Shown: positions 18,986-32,613, counted from the stretch's first letter. The stretch: DNA of 64,000 nucleotides from Agapanthus africanus (GCA_030015575.1 JASDDO010000024.1:38774114-38838113), one strand, 5' to 3'. Program-made: numbers and translations. Notes: generated by a model from the letters alone, not told the origin.

Positions 18986-19500
18986 TCATATGTCAACCGG
19001 ATCTGCTTCATCGAGATCAACCTCGTCGGTAGAACTATCAAATAAGGATTTTGGATGTGCCAGCAATGCAATCCAAGTTTTTTCATGATTAGGATTTTTG
19101 ACATAGAAGCACTGCTCAGCTTGTGAAGCTAACATGAACTTATCATCTCGATAAATTTCTTTATTGAGATTGACAAGCTGAAAACCGTACTCATCTATCT
19201 TGATGCAAGTGCACCAATGAGCTTTGAACATAAAAAATCGTTCTTGCTCATCACCCCCGTAAAATAGCTCTATTATATCCTCCAACTGACCGTAGTATTC
19301 TTTTTTTCTCTCTGCGGTCTTTAATCATGGGAACTTGAGAAGCACGTTTGTTCAAACGGACAATAAATCCCATTATTTCGGGCAGTCAATTTCTCGGTTG
19401 TAAATTTTTTTAGGTTATTAATGCAATATGAACCGTATCAATTCACTTTTGTATTAGGACCTTTAGATAGCCGCACGATTACATCCTGGAATTGCATCTC
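18986..19500 (-). pseudogene. DUF4216 region of the CACTA transposase gene
   Basis: The 100-residue open stretch at 18,986-19,285 matches DUF4216, which follows TNP2 and DUF4218 in plant CACTA transposases: EDIIELFYGG, FKAHWCTC, IDEYGFQLVNLNKEIYRDD, FMLASQAEQCFYVKNP. The sequence just upstream (19,300-19,500) carries the preceding DUF4216 N-terminal part (MQFQDVIVRLSKGPN), interrupted by stops or frame changes, so the gene is broken here. The function of DUF4216 is not known to me. It serves as a family marker. Confidence 0.85.
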
Positions 19501-19599
19501 TTTTGCTATGTCATCTTCAATCTACAATACATTTACACGTAAAATGTATAAGCAATATGTGATATATGCTTGTGATACATGAAATATACAATAAATACG

Positions 19600-19990
19600 T
19601 ACGTGTTTACGGAACCACCGTGGAAAGTGTTTCTTATGTTCTTGATTAATCTTCCAATTAGCGTCCATTCCGGAAATCGCATTCGTAAGTTCTTCAATAT
19701 GTCGGCTAAAAAAATAACAATATTAACTATTTAGGCATATCTAGATATAGACACACAAAATATTGATGCGGTTAAAAGTTTTAATTTATATACCTTCTGT
19801 GATCGGCAGTAATTTCAAGGTTATTAAGAATATACGAATGTGTTTGATCGAGCCACTCCCTCCGGTAGGACCGATTCTCCCCTTGTGGATGGGATAGCCG
19901 GTCATCGTTAATTCGAGAAGAACGGTTTAATTTTGTTTCAACTCCACGTAAGTAACGAGAAGTGAAGTTGAGTTATTCGTTGACACAATA
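19600..19990 (-). pseudogene. CACTA transposase linker exons between DUF4218 and DUF4216
   Basis: Two coding-like pieces on the minus strand are separated by intron-like AT-rich DNA. About 19,800-19,920 reads NDDRLSHPQGENRSYRREWL then DQTHSYILNNLEITADHR. About 19,600-19,710 reads HIEELTNAISGMDANWKINQ then EHKKHFPRWFRKHV. The second matches the conserved HxxEFPxWF segment of plant CACTA transposases, just ahead of DUF4216. The exon edges are estimates. Confidence 0.65.
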
Positions 19991-20089
19991 ACTCTAGGCT
20001 ATTGACCCTTCCGGTCGAGCTCGATTGCACACTTGCCGTTTCAAGAATCCCAAGTATCAAAAACGTTAACGAATACTTTAGAAAAATAT

Positions 20090-20462
20090 GATTATTATAA
20101 TGAATTAAATAACCCAATTGACTTAAAAAATATATTGCTTTTCTATTAGATACATCCACCTATATGAGACTAGTCCAGTAATCATTGCCTCTGTTGCTAG
20201 ATACACAGAAAGATGAATCATGACAGTGAAGAAAAATGGTGGAAATATCATCTCCAACTTACATAGGGTTTAACAATACTCTTTTGCAACTTCTCGAATT
20301 TTGTTACATCTATTACTTTAGAACAAAGTTTATTGAAAAAATCATAATACTCTATCAAAACCTTAGTGACATTGGATGGCAAATTAAGTCGAAGAGCCAC
20401 TGAAAGCAATTGATGCAGAATGATATGACAATCGTGAGTTTTAAGATTCAAGAGTTTTGGTG
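20090..20462 (-). pseudogene. DUF4218 region of the CACTA transposase gene
   Basis: The minus strand reads LKTHDCHIILHQLLSVALR, then a C-x-K-V-x-D-V segment (LCSKVIDVTKFEKLQKSIV), then about 20,165-20,247 reads MIFPPFFFTVMIHLSVYLAT and RWMYLIEK. These are the DUF4218 landmarks. There is a stop between the KSIVKPYVSWR segment and the IFPPFFF segment region, so the frame is not continuous. At its 5' side the gene is cut by the Copia element at 20,468 and resumes at 39,329. GCTCG at 20,463-20,467 is one copy of that element's target duplication. Confidence 0.85.
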
Positions 20463-20467
20463 GCTCG

Positions 20468-21451
20468 TGTTGGCTATAGTACCCTCAAGGCAATTATCAT
20501 AATCGCAGGCAGGTGGTTATGATGATTGAGGGAGGACCTATACCGGTAGAACAGTCTTACTCGAGATGATAGTATGCTATGTGGTTTGTCTTTATAGTCA
20601 TGTACATATTGATAGAGCACATAGGATTCTTTCCTGACTACCAGCATTATGATGGCGATCATAAACGTGGGAGCTGGGGGTCTATAAGCACATCCTTAAA
20701 TGTCCCTAGTCGTGGGAGTATCGAGACTGGGCATCGATACTCCAGTGTAGACTAGTGTATACTGATCGAGACCCCGACGAGGGGCGGTGGCCAGGTCGCA
20801 CAAGCCATTGATATTAGTTTGTTCACCTAAGATAGTATACATGTGCTCAGGGTTATGAGTACACTGGACGGACTCGCCGGGAACCTGCTAGTTGGTATTA
20901 TACCTATTGTCAGATAGCAGTTCCCAGGTGACATGTGTACAGGTTAGTTTGTCGACCTGAGATCGTCATTTGTCTCGTGTGAGTTCCCACTGTACTTTGA
21001 TTACTACCCTACCACGGCTCAAAGGAGTCGTGCAAACAGCTTTTAGTTGGGTACAGTCCCAAGACACATGGAGGCAGTGATTGGATCGTCGGGGATTCGT
21101 CTCTCCCGGTATTAGGGGTTGATGTCACGTTGTGCACGGGTGGCCATCACTAGAAATCCGTGGTCATGGTGGACGAGAATTACCGATCCAGGATCGATAG
21201 TTTCTCAGGTGGTGATAGGTTTCATGCCGACACTAAATGTCGCGTTGATAGGGGTCTGACTTTATCCACCCCCTAGACTCGATATGCGATACTCATAGAC
21301 GAACATACCGGACTGTACGGATATTGTCACTGTCAGGCTCAGTAGGGGTTCAGGATGAGTTTGCTCGTCGGCCTCCCTTTCGCTCAATACCTGGGTAGCC
21401 GTTACGTATAGCTAGTACCGCTGACGTGCTTGTGGTTAAACCTACTGCTAG
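20468..21451 (+). repeat. 5' LTR of the outer Copia element, partial
   Basis: It is collinear with 37,288-38,270 of the 3' LTR from TGTTGGCTATAG through the block GGCATCGATACTCCAGTGTA up to GTGGTTAAACC. The second half of the LTR and the primer-binding site are not seen. Sequence resembling the leader just downstream of a Copia primer-binding site follows directly. Confidence 0.85.
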
Positions 21452-22544
21452 CTTGTTTAGACGATGTTAAAGTATCGAAATCGAAACAATCCCAAAACTG
21501 TGCACTGTAGATTCTAGTCTCTGTCGATTTTCAAAGTCTTTAAAAAATTATTTTAGCAACTGCAGAAGACTATTTAGGTGACAACTAGAACATACCCCAA
21601 ATACAAACCCGTTCCACCCAGTTTGACCCGAGCACATTGGCTCAATTTCTGAGCTGGCCGGACATAGTGAAGAGTTAGGGCTTCGTATTTTGGGTGTGGT
21701 CTGGTCTATGGAATTTTGGTTCAATGGTGTTGCTTGTTTTTCCCAGTTTGGATATATTGTTGTCTTTTATTCAGGGGCAATTCGAAGTGTTTCGAAGTTG
21801 ATAATTTAACACTGTTTGAATGTTTACAGTACTTACATTAATATCTGCAACCGTGAATGTCATTAGATCGGTACAACTTGTCTAATTGCTATAGTTCTTT
21901 TAGACGGGTTTGCGAACGTGACATTCACGTTGATATTCTGTGTTGTACTGTGATGTTGGTTGGATCGTCGTGGTGGATACTTATGGTGCAATGATAGTAC
22001 ATTTTAGTTTTATTTATATATTTGATATTGTGGGGCGAGCGTTCGACATGTGGACTGTCGTCACTTCCAGTTTATATATTATTCGTTTGAGGCTCGACCG
22101 GGTTGAGCTCGATGTCACCCTTATATATTATTTTCTTTTTTCTGTACTAGAATTACCTCGTGGTGGAGTGCACGAATAGCCGGGTTCTATAGGGCAACGG
22201 GTCCGCATCTCTTGGCGTTGAGATGGAGGGGACCTTAATCTAGAATTGGCGGGCTATTCGCCACACTCTTAGAGGGTATAGGTTGACCCACGGAGGGGTG
22301 CTCAAGTTACCGGATTCCGTAAAGTGCTGGGTGGCCCATTCACGTTGTTGAAGGGGGTTTCCTCACTTCTGGTTTTGGAGGGTAACTTGCCGCGCTCGTA
22401 GGGGTCTAGGTTATCATTGCATAGGCTATCTACACGACAGGGAACGTCGTGTCTCATTTGCGGCTCAAGTGAATCCCGGGGCTCCAAAATTATCCAACAT
22501 TCTGTGATGCTTCTGTGATGTTACTTTATATCATGCCTGGGACA

Positions 22545-22581
<37 letters not shown>

Positions 22582-23750
22582 CACACACACACACACTAGT
22601 AGATGTTGTATATGTTTTGCACCCGCGCTAGTCCCAGTCCCCGCTCTATCGTTAGTTAAGTAACCTAACGAGTGATGACGGGACCCAGTGAAGAATGTGG
22701 ATGGCATATACGTACATCATATATTTTCGTTCTTTTCTAGTGTAATTAATTGATGGGACTGCATTGATTCTTATAAATGCAAGGATAAAACAAACCGATA
22801 TGATTTTGTTGGAACCAAGTTTTTAAAAACTGACATTACAGACGTTCTCTTTTGCTTTACACAGTGGTATTCGGTTATGAATATCCAGCACCTCATTCGA
22901 CGAGGCAAAGGCCGAGATCCCTTCATCGGGAGTGACCCCTTGAGTAAAAGTTTGCGTCAACGTGATAACTTTACTGTAGTCGATTCTTTTGGTTTGCATC
23001 GTGGTATTCAGTTTAGAATATCCTGCACCTCATTCGACGAGGAAAGAGCCGAGATCCCTTCACCGGGAGTGACCTCTTTAGCAAAAGTTTTCGCCACTAT
23101 AAATTTGTTAAACCACTCGGTTCCTTTAACGATATCAAGTTCATTACGTTAAAGGTTTTTCGCCAAAAACCAGCCGTAGCCCTCCGTCGTTTCTTATAAG
23201 TACTATTTGGTATTCGTGCTATGTTTGTTGGCAAGCGTCAAGGCATAGTGTACGGTAGCTGAATAATACTTATTTGTAGCATGATATGCGATTGATCGGG
23301 ATAGTCATACAGCTTTGTTGGCAAGCATCAAGGGTTTGTGCGGATGGATTCGAGTTAATCCAGGACAATGACGGGTTGAACTTGACTAGTGGCCTATGGC
23401 TTGTTGGAAAGCGTCAAGGTTATAGGTCGTTAGGGGCAAAAAAGCACATCGGGAGTTTCAAACATTCAGGAAACTTGCCAGGCATGCACATACCTTCTGG
23501 AGTGTGGTGACTTGAGTGGCTTCTATCAAGTTATCATGCGATGATAGTTAGATCCCGATTCCCACTGATGAGTAGGATTACTTCTCGGGTGATTCCGACT
23601 AATTCTCCTTTTGGGTTTGGAGGAGAATTCGAGAAAATAGTGGGAGCAATCCTGATTAGATAAAGTGATTAACCATTCTGATCTAGGTTAGAGTGCACGC
23701 TGAGTGTTTCTTTTCTCTTTCTCTCTCTCTGGCAGCGACCATGGCCCGAC
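21452..23750 (+). repeat. Leader (5' UTR) of the outer Copia element
   Basis: This is non-coding sequence with patchy similarity to the reverse complement of the inner Copia leader (about 34,631 down to 32,614). Recognisable landmarks are a palindromic block at 22,650-22,670, the phrase GTAGCCCTCCGTCGTTTC near 23,175, three copies of a TTGGCAAGCGTCAAGG-type unit (about 23,229, 23,321 and 23,402), and AGTGGGAGCAATCCTG near 23,640. A 138-bp tandem duplication lies at 22,864-23,090. A decayed duplication of about 150 bp lies around 22,160-22,440. Confidence 0.7.
22546..22597. repeat. Compound microsatellite (AT)n(AG)n(AC)n
   Basis: A run of AT dinucleotides passes directly into AG and then AC dinucleotides within the outer Copia leader. 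No counterpart is seen in the inner Copia leader. Confidence 0.95.
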
Positions 23751-26590
23751 CCTTGACTAAAACTCATGAACCAAGTTAACCGAACTTTCTTAAAACACTT
23801 TGGCTTTTGGAATGTCATGTAGTCGCAAAATATCCTTGCCACTTCTATATCACTTTTGCATTTCTCCAGAACACCCCATATCACTACGAACATCCACTTC
23901 CATTGGATAAATCCATCGTATAGTTACATACGAAATTGAAGAAACTTGTTTCAGATTCGAGGATGGATTCTGGTTCTGGAGAGATTGAATAGGATTATTC
24001 GGTTGTCTTTTCCCTTTACCTTCTCTCAGGTTGTGAGGGCTCCTAGGATTAGGAGAGGGTACACCTATTGAGCTTATTGGATAGTCTTCTTCCAGACCAT
24101 AGGCAGGTGCCGAAAGGTGGGGAAGGAAGAAAACCAATTAGCCTAAAGGTGGTGTACAGAAGGTAATTAGTAAAGACAAATAAAGGGGTTAGAATTAACG
24201 GCAAAGAAAATTGCGACTGCTATCATTCACGACAAAACCGTGTATACCCCTACCACTCCTACATCCACTTTGGATTTCTCCAGAACACTTCGTATCACTA
24301 CGAACGTCCATAATGCTTTGACACGCCATCATATAGTTACATACGAACTCGAAGGAATTTGTTCCAGATTCGAGAATGGTTTCCGGTTCAGGAGAAATAT
24401 AATAGGATTATTCAGATATCTTTTCCCATTACCTTCTCTCAGGTTGTGAGGGCTCCTAGCATAAGGAGTGTACACCTATTACGCTTATTGGATAGTCTTC
24501 TTCCAAACCTTAGGCTAGTGCCAAAGGGTAGAGAATGAAGAAAACCAATTAACCTAAAAAAGTTGTACATAAGGTAATAAGTAAAGACAGATAAAGGGAT
24601 TGGAGTGAGGGCATGGAGTTATACGGTTACAGTCATGAATCAGGATAGTGGAAGAGGCATTACTAGGAATACCCGGTTACCCCTTTTGAAACATTTTCAT
24701 ATTTCAGTTTCACTGTACGATGTTAATTGAAAACTGTTTTCCCAATTGGAATCTAACTCCAGGGTATGTGTTTACCAGATCAGTTTCTTACATCTGTATG
24801 TTATTATGGATGGTGAGTAGGAGTAGGATATTGGGAATTGGATGATTAGATCCACATTATATCGGAATTCGTTATAATTGGTGATATTTGAGGAATTCAT
24901 CTGGTATTTGCCGGATGGCAAATATTTGGTTTTAATATCCGTTATTATGCACCAATTTCAAACTGATATATCTGTACGTTTATTTTATAAAGTGAGATAT
25001 AACTTTTTGATATTATGTCTGTGATATTTACCTATATCAGTTGGTGATTATGTAAGGTGCATTCAACAGCGGTGTAATTCTTCTTAACCATAGTACAGTT
25101 TTTCAACCTACGACGCATAGGATTTGAGTTATTGAACTCAGAGGACTTATACAAAGAATTGTATGTTGTCAAGTGTCCATTAGGACAATGGGGTTGATAC
25201 TCGTACTATATTCTGTTTACTCATAACTTCTCTAGTTCTAGACAAGTATTTCGTTGAAATACAAGGTTCAGATTTTGAGAAGTTATAGGTATAAGAATAA
25301 AGAAGAGAACCATCTGATGAAGTATCAGGATTCTTCGAGGAAGTCGAAGATGTAGATACTTGTGTTTGGTATTCCGTTGATAGTAATGGTTTTGAGAACT
25401 TGCTTCTCTTTCAGGTCACTCATATATGGATGCACTCCTAGATGAGTAATGCTGAATGACATCCTTCCATTTGGTTGATATGCACTGGAGACAGCTGCAT
25501 GATTTGAATCTGGTTCCAATTAAATTAGTACTTATGTTTCTATATTGTATATATATATAATCAATTTATATCTTAACGATGTTAAGGTATAGGGAGTTAT
25601 CCGACTGATGTTTAAAACTAGAATTCGGATAAACTCGAGGCACATTTCAGTAATGGCTGTTTGTGGGTTATTCCGGGCTTTGACGAGGGTTAACTTTCTA
25701 CTATCAGGAAGATCAATATTTATATTGTTCTAAACTCGCCACAATTTTAGTAAAATGGATTTTTTCAGAAAACAGAAGTGGGAATATGGTAGAACTGGAA
25801 ATGATTCCATAACCACAAACGATTACTGAAAATTTAATGGAACCTGAGAATTCAATTGGTTTCGACGTTCCATTAGCCACTCCGCAAATTTGGTGGGTAA
25901 TCTCAGGCACCCGAGAGGTACTTCGGTCTTCTCAGAAACGGTGACAGGGAGGTTCTTGTTTACCCAGACTTGCCATTGCTGCTGTTCTAGACTATAAGAC
26001 CCGGTAGGAGGATGAGTATAGCGTCGTTCTAAACTAACTTTGGAAGTGCACGTGTATATGACTCTGCTAGAGGGTTGTTGTAGTCAGTGGGAGCAGCGGA
26101 AGCATAATAGGAAAGTAGCTTACGTCTATTTATAGACTAAAGCAGGTATAGCGGAAATAAATCATCTATTTTTGATGTGACGGTCATAGGCTTTGATTTC
26201 ATCAGAATAGGAGATGTATCTGCTAAGAAGGTAGTAGAGAGTGATGTCCAGGTATTAGGATGACATGCACTTGATAGGAAGAGATATTCCTATACTACGA
26301 TCGGTTATACTGTGGTTATCACAAAGTTGTTTCTCCACATAGGATATGGATATAATATCAGGGTTTCTGGTTACTAGATCTATGGTTTTAGATCTAGATT
26401 TGGGAAGTATCCTAATTAGGGTACTTTGACATTATTCTAAAGGTATTTTGGAATGGATGACTACTGACATGGTGGTGTACCTGCATGTGATGGAGTCACT
26501 CTCTCTAAAGGTTTCTTACAGACTAAAGGGGAGAGGGATCTGCATCATTAGCATATCATTTGCTCAAGAAATTGAGTTAATCATGAAATG
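23751..26590 (+). mobile_element. Decayed internal region of the outer Copia element
   Basis: It lies where gag through RT should be, but no frame is open for any distance. A 413-bp tandem duplication is clear (about 23,835-24,200 and 24,248-24,605; for example CTTCTCTCAGGTTGTGAGGG occurs in both). At about 26,490-26,590 there is weak similarity to the inner element's RT region (TLSK-type segment), and the reading resumes beyond the inner element at 36,693. It is broken many times. Confidence 0.6.
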
Positions 26591-26595
26591 TCAAG

Positions 26596-28631
26596 TGTAA
26601 GTCCACGTTGCCCACCCCGGTGCTTGCGGGGAGGCGGAAACATTATGAAAAATTTGATTTTTACAACTCTAGGCAACATGGACTATGTAAAGGAGAGATC
26701 TTTGCTAAAGAAAACTAACTAACAAAGCTAAAGAGTTTAGCTACTCGGAAAGTGGGTTATACCTAGGGCTTCAAGTCCTTCTCTCCTTGCTCCTTGGAGT
26801 GAAAGAAAGGGTTCTCCTTGTCGCTTCTCTTGCCGAAGAAAGATCCACCCAAGGGCCTCAACCTTTGGCTCCAACCTCAAACTAGAAGTAACTAAGGTTC
26901 TTGGTGTGCTAGACCTAGGACCTTAGAAAGAGTAGAGAGTGTTTTTGGAGGGATTATCTCAAGCTCAAATGGTTCTCAACACATGAGAGGGGAGAGCTAG
27001 AGAGAGAGGAAGAGGAGGAGAGAGAATGGAAATGATCAAGTGAGAAGAATATCTCAACCTTCTCACATATATGTGATTTATGAATAATAGATAATTAGTC
27101 AAGATAATTGTCATGGTTAATCAAGAAATGACCATTATCATTTCACATTAAATGCTTTTGCAAGGATCAAAGAGCATCTTTCATATGGAATGATGATGGT
27201 CAACTTGTCAACTTAGGTCAACAAGTCAAATATAGTCAAATGGTCAACAACCCTAACCATGCACAATTATAATTAACTAATATCAATAAATCATAATTCA
27301 CACATAAACATTAGGGTTAAGAAAATGACAATACTCATCAACCCTAATCAAAGTCCTCTGCCTCTGTCTCAGTCAACTGTGCATACACACCCGTATCCGT
27401 GTTCCGAGGAACACGAATACAACGAGATAAAACCAATCCCAAATCATATACTAGGATCCGGCTTAAACCAAAGCCCGCTGGTATAAGCTGTCCGGACACC
27501 AAACGTGCACAAGTGCGCGGATGTGAACGAACCCTGTCGCAAAACCATGCGACCTCTACTCATTTTGCCTAAAGGCGAATAACCCTCTGTGTGGGACTCT
27601 AAAGACTCGACACTACGCTGGCAGTGGGTTTAACCACAGACCGCAAGCGGCACTAGCTGTACGTAACGGTCCCCAGGTAGATGCCGATAAGAAGACTGAC
27701 GAGGTAAACCCCATCTGAACTCCTACTGAGCCTGAATGTGACAGTCTCCGTACAGTCCGGTCTGTTCGTCTAAGAACATCGCATGGCGGGCCTAGGGGGA
27801 GGTAAACGTCAGTCCCCTACTAGCGGTACAAGTCGTGCTGGAGTGTAGCCCAGAACACCTGAGATAACACTGGGAACCTACCAGTCTATCTCGCTTGCCC
27901 TGGCCAGGGACTTTATGTAATGGCTCTCCTAGACACAGCGCGATATCAACCCCCAATACCGGGAGAGACGAATCCTGTCTAACCGTCACTGCCTCCAAGT
28001 GCTTCGGGACTGCACCCAAAAACTACCTATTTGCACGACTCCTTTGAGCCGTGGTAGGGTAGTAATCAAAGTACAGTGGGAACACACTCGAGGCGAAGTG
28101 ACAGTGTCAAGTCAACGGACTAAGCTGTACTCATGTCACCTGGGAACTGATAACTGACGATAGGTATAATACCAACCAACAGTTCCCGACGAGTCCTGTC
28201 CAGTGTACTCGTAACCTAACGAGCACCCGCATACTATCTCAAGTACGACGTACTGACGGCTGTGGGACATGCCGTCTCCCAAGCTGGGATGAGAAGCGCA
28301 TACGCTAGTCTACTCCGGAGTATCGATGCCCTGTATCGATAGTCCTGCGACTAGGGACCTGCATAAGGATGTGCTTATAGATTACCCAGCCCCCACGAGT
28401 GTGACTACCATTACAACGCTGGTAATCAAGAAAAGATCCTAAGGGCTCCACTAATGTGTAAAGGCGATATGCTAAAAGAAACACATGCACACATTAAAGC
28501 AGAAACAAACCAAGTAGCATACTACCATTTTGAGCAAGAATATCAATACAAGGTGAATATCCCAAGCTTCCATCAAGTAATATACAATCCAGTATGATAC
28601 AGTAATGGCCTCTAGGGCATATACACTAACA
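26596..28631 (-). repeat. 3' LTR of the inner Copia element
   Basis: Left LTR in window orientation (2,036 bp), TG…CA ended in sense. It is aligned throughout with 34,652-36,687. In sense it is preceded by the polypurine tract, which reads TGCAAGTGGGAGAT (28,645-28,632 on the minus strand). Confidence 0.95.
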
Positions 28632-28645
28632 ATCTCCCACTTGCA
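28632..28645 (-). other. Polypurine tract of the inner Copia element
   Basis: The minus strand reads TGCAAGTGGGAGAT immediately before the LTR start TGTTAGTG. This is the typical Copia plus-strand primer, almost identical to the one of the outer element at 37,274-37,287. Confidence 0.9.
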
Positions 28646-28739
28646 CTAAGGCCATGTACTGGCGTATCGAAGACCTATCATCTCGATCAGCCTCTCAAAC
28701 TGAGTCTGGGGTAAGGCCTTCGTGAATGGATCAGCAGTG

Positions 28740-31700
28740 TTATCTTCCGTAGCAACTCTCTAAACCTCGATCTCCTGGCGACCCACGATCTCCTTGATCA
28801 GGTGATACCGCCTCAAGATGTGCATGTACTTATGATAGGACCTGGGTTCCTTCGCTAAAGCTATAGCTCCGTTGTTGTCGCAATACAGCGGTATTGGATC
28901 AACAATGGTAGGAACCACCTGAAGCTCCGTGAGGAACTTCTTTATCCAGACAGCTTCCTTTGCGGCATCTGCAGCAACGATATATTCCGCTTCCATCGTC
29001 GAGTCAGCAACGGTTTCCTGTTTGAAACTCTTCTAACACACCGCCCCTCCATAGAGGGTAAAGACATAACCCGACATGGACTTGGAATCATCCTTGTCAC
29101 TATGGAAGCTGGAGTCAGCAAAGGCCTCGATTTGGAGGTCTTTTCCGCCATACACCAAGAACATCTCCTCAGTCCTTCTCATGTACTTGAGAATGTTCTT
29201 TACTGCTATCCAGTGTTTCTCCCCAGGGTTTGACTGATACCGGCTTACCACACTCAGTGCATAAGCTACATCTGGTCTGGTACACAACATCGCATACATT
29301 ATAGAGCCTACCGCAGAAGCGTAGGGTATAATAGACATGCGATCCCTTTCCAAATCAGTCTTGGGAGACATCTCTTTGGAGAGGGTGATCCCGTGACAAG
29401 CCGGTAGATTACCGCGCTTGGAATCTTCCATACTGAATCTTTTCAGTTTGGTGTCGATGTACCTGGACTGTGAGAGTCCTAATATCCTCTTGGATCTGTC
29501 ACGATAGATCCGGATCCCCAGAATGTATGAGGCATCACCCAGGTCTTTCATGGAGAACCTGTGTGACAAGAACCCTTTGACAGATTGTAGCATAGGAATG
29601 TCATTTCCTATTAAGAGAATGTCATCCACGTATAAAACGAGGAATACTACAGTTCTCGCTACAAATCTACTATAGATTCATGGTTCATCTGGATTTTTGA
29701 TAAAGCCAAATTCCTTGACCGTCTCATCAAAACAGATGTTCCAACTCCGCGATGCCTGCTTTAGTCCATAGATGGACTTAAGCAACTTGCACACCTTTCC
29801 GCTGCTCCCACTTTAAATGAAACCCTCTGGCTGGTCCATATTGACACACTCCTCTAAATTTCCATTTAGAAAAGCGGTTTTTACGTCCATTTGCCAAATC
29901 TCATAATCGTGGAAGGCAGCAATGGCAAGAAGGATCCGAATGGATTTCAGTATAGCCACTGGAGAAAAGGTTTCGTCATAGTCCAAGCCAGGTCTTTGAC
30001 GGAAACCCTTTGCAACAAGTCTAGCTTTATAGGTCTCAACCTGTCCATCTACACCAATCTTCCTTTTGAAGATCCACTTGCATCCTACGGGTTTTACCCC
30101 ATCTGGAGCAATGTCCAACGTCCATACTTTGTTGGTGTACATGGACTCCATTTCGGTCCGCATTGCATCCAGCCATTTTACCGAGTCAACGCTCTGAATG
30201 GCCTGTTGGAAGCTAGTAGGCTCATCACTATCAATGATGCAATCCTCTCTATCCCCGTCTATGAGAAAACCGTAGTATCTCTCGGGCGGATGAGACTGCC
30301 TACTACTTCTGCGGAGCGGCGTAGGAATGTCCTGATCTTTCGAACCCTCTGGTTCTACTAAGCTTTCAGTAATAGCTCGTGGTTCTGGAATTTCTTCCAG
30401 TTCTATTGCGCTCCCACTTATCTGTTTTTCCAAAAACTGAGTTTCCAAGAAGTGGGCATGAAGAGAAACAAGTACCTTTTGTTCCTCTTCGCAATAGAAG
30501 AAATATCCCTTGGAGTTCGTTGGATATCCCACAAACTTGCACTGTACTGAGCGTGCCTCGAGCTTGTCCGCATGCTGCTTTTTGACAAAAGCTGGACATC
30601 CCCATGTCTTAATGTGATTAAGATAGGGTCTCTTCCCACACCACATCTGATATGGTGTAGTAGGCACAGTCTTAGTTGGAACTCGGTTCAAAAGGTATGC
30701 AGCTGATTCTAGCGCATATCCCTAGAATGATCGCGGTAACTCAGCGTTACTCATCATGAACCGTACCATATCCAATAGGGTTCGGTTCCGTCTCTCCGAT
30801 ACACCGTTATGTTGCGGAGTGTATGGAGGAGTAAGCTGAGAGAGAATTCCATTCTCTTTTAAGTAATCCAGGAACTCGGCACTCAAGTATTCACCACCTC
30901 GATCAGATTTCAGTGTCTTGATACTTTTGCCTGTTTGTTTTTCTACTTCATTCTTATATTCCTGGAATTTTCCAAAGGCTTCGGATTTATGTTTCATTAA
31001 GAAGACATAACCGTACCTTGAAAAGTCATCCGTAAAAGTAATGAAGTAAGAATAACCGCTTCATGCATGCGTAGACATTGGACCGCACACGTCGCTGTGT
31101 ACGAGTCCCAAGAGCTCGCTCGCTCTCACTCCGTGTCCAGTGAACAGAGTCTTCGTCATCTTTCCTTTGAGACAGGATTGACAAGTTGCATATGATTGAT
31201 ATTCGAACGGATCCAAATATCCTTCTGTATATAACTTCGTCAACCTTCTCTCATTGATGTGACCCAGTCTACAATGCCATAAGAAAGTCTGATTTGTTTC
31301 CGGAGACCTTCTTTTGTGTGTATTCTGGACATTGAAAATCTGTGGTTGGTTTAATACGTATATACCATTGCTCAATGTACCTGACCCAATCAGAACTTGA
31401 TTAAGGTGAATGTTTACAACATTACTTACAAACGAAAATTCATAACCTTCTTTAGAAATCAAAGATACAGAAATGATATTACAAGTTGCGTTGGGTACAA
31501 AAAAGCAATTATGTAGAACCAAAACATGTCCATCTGACATTCCCAGGTGATAGTCCCTCACGGCCTCAGCATCCATGCTAGCTCCGTTTGCAACTTTGAG
31601 GGTCATGTCACCTGCTTTCAAAAACCTACGCCTTCTCAACGCCTGCAAAGAATTATAGATATGAGATCCTGATCCGGTATCCAATACCCAGGACGTAGAG

Positions 31701-32613
31701 TTTATTGATAGACAGTTTTCAATAACATACACACCTGAAGCTGAAGCCGCAACCTGCTTCAAATCCTGTGTTCTGGCTTTCCAAGCCCTGCAATCTTTCT
31801 TCCAGTGTCCACTCTTGTGACAGTAAAAGCATTCTTCCTTATCCACAAGCTTCCCCGCTACCTTTGTTGCTTTTGCCTTTCCCTTCGTATCCACCTTACT
31901 AACACCGCCCCTTGGTTTGGCGAGGGTTTTCTTCTTCTTTCCCTTGGCTTTCGCCCTGGACCTAGAAGAGGAAGATCCTCCTACAAACAAAGTGGATGTT
32001 TCCCTACCTTTCTGTAGGGTGCCCTCTGCACTCCTCAGCAAGTTGAGGAGCTCTGAAAGTTCAACTTCCTTTTCTTGCAAGTTGAAATTCAGGATGAACT
32101 GGGCGTAAGTGAAAGGAAGGGACTGAAGAATCAAGTCCGTATAGAGCTCATTCTCCAACGTGGTCCCAAGGTCCACGAGCTCTTCTATGTAGCCAATCAT
32201 CTTAAGCACGTGTTCCGCTACCGATGATCCGACGGCCAATCTTGCCGAAAATAACTTCTTCGACACTTCGTATCTTGCGATACGAGATTGCTCTCCATAC
32301 AGTTCTTTTGTATGGAGAAATATGGATTCGAGGTCCATATTCTCGTGCCTTCTTTGATGTTCGTTGTCCATAGAGGCAAGCACGAAGCACTTGGCCTTCG
32401 CGCAGTCGATCTCCCAAGTCTTACGGATTTCCTTATCCGCGACGCTGGAGGTGGGACCTGGGACAGGGGAGCCTTGGAGGTAAGAAGATACCCCAACTTG
32501 TCATAAGTGATTTCCATTTTGACATTCCTGAGCCAATCTTTGTAGTTTGCCCCTGTCAGTATGTTTTTATCTAGAAGTAACTTAAGTCCAGTCATGATAA
32601 ATGGTCGCTGCAA
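28740..32613 (-). pseudogene. Broken gag-pol region of the inner Copia element
   Basis: Parts are recognisable in order on the minus strand. The gag region is about 32,613-31,760 and ends with the CCHC zinc knuckle CFYCHKSGHWKKDC. The protease is near 31,690-31,650 (WVLDTGSGSH). The pre-integrase finger is near 31,290 (WHCRLGHINERRL). The integrase core is about 31,110-30,770 (LVHSDVCGP, LKSDRGGEYL, HNGVSERRNRTLL). The RT is about 30,330-29,330 (ETYKARLVAKGF, MDVKTAFLNG, YVDD). RNase H is about 29,200-28,740 (AEYIVAADAAKEAVWI). The domain order and phrases such as GKRPYLNHIKTWGCPAFVKK fit the Angela/Tork side of Copia. The region carries roughly half a dozen breaks and is not expected to make a full polyprotein. 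Confidence 0.9.
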
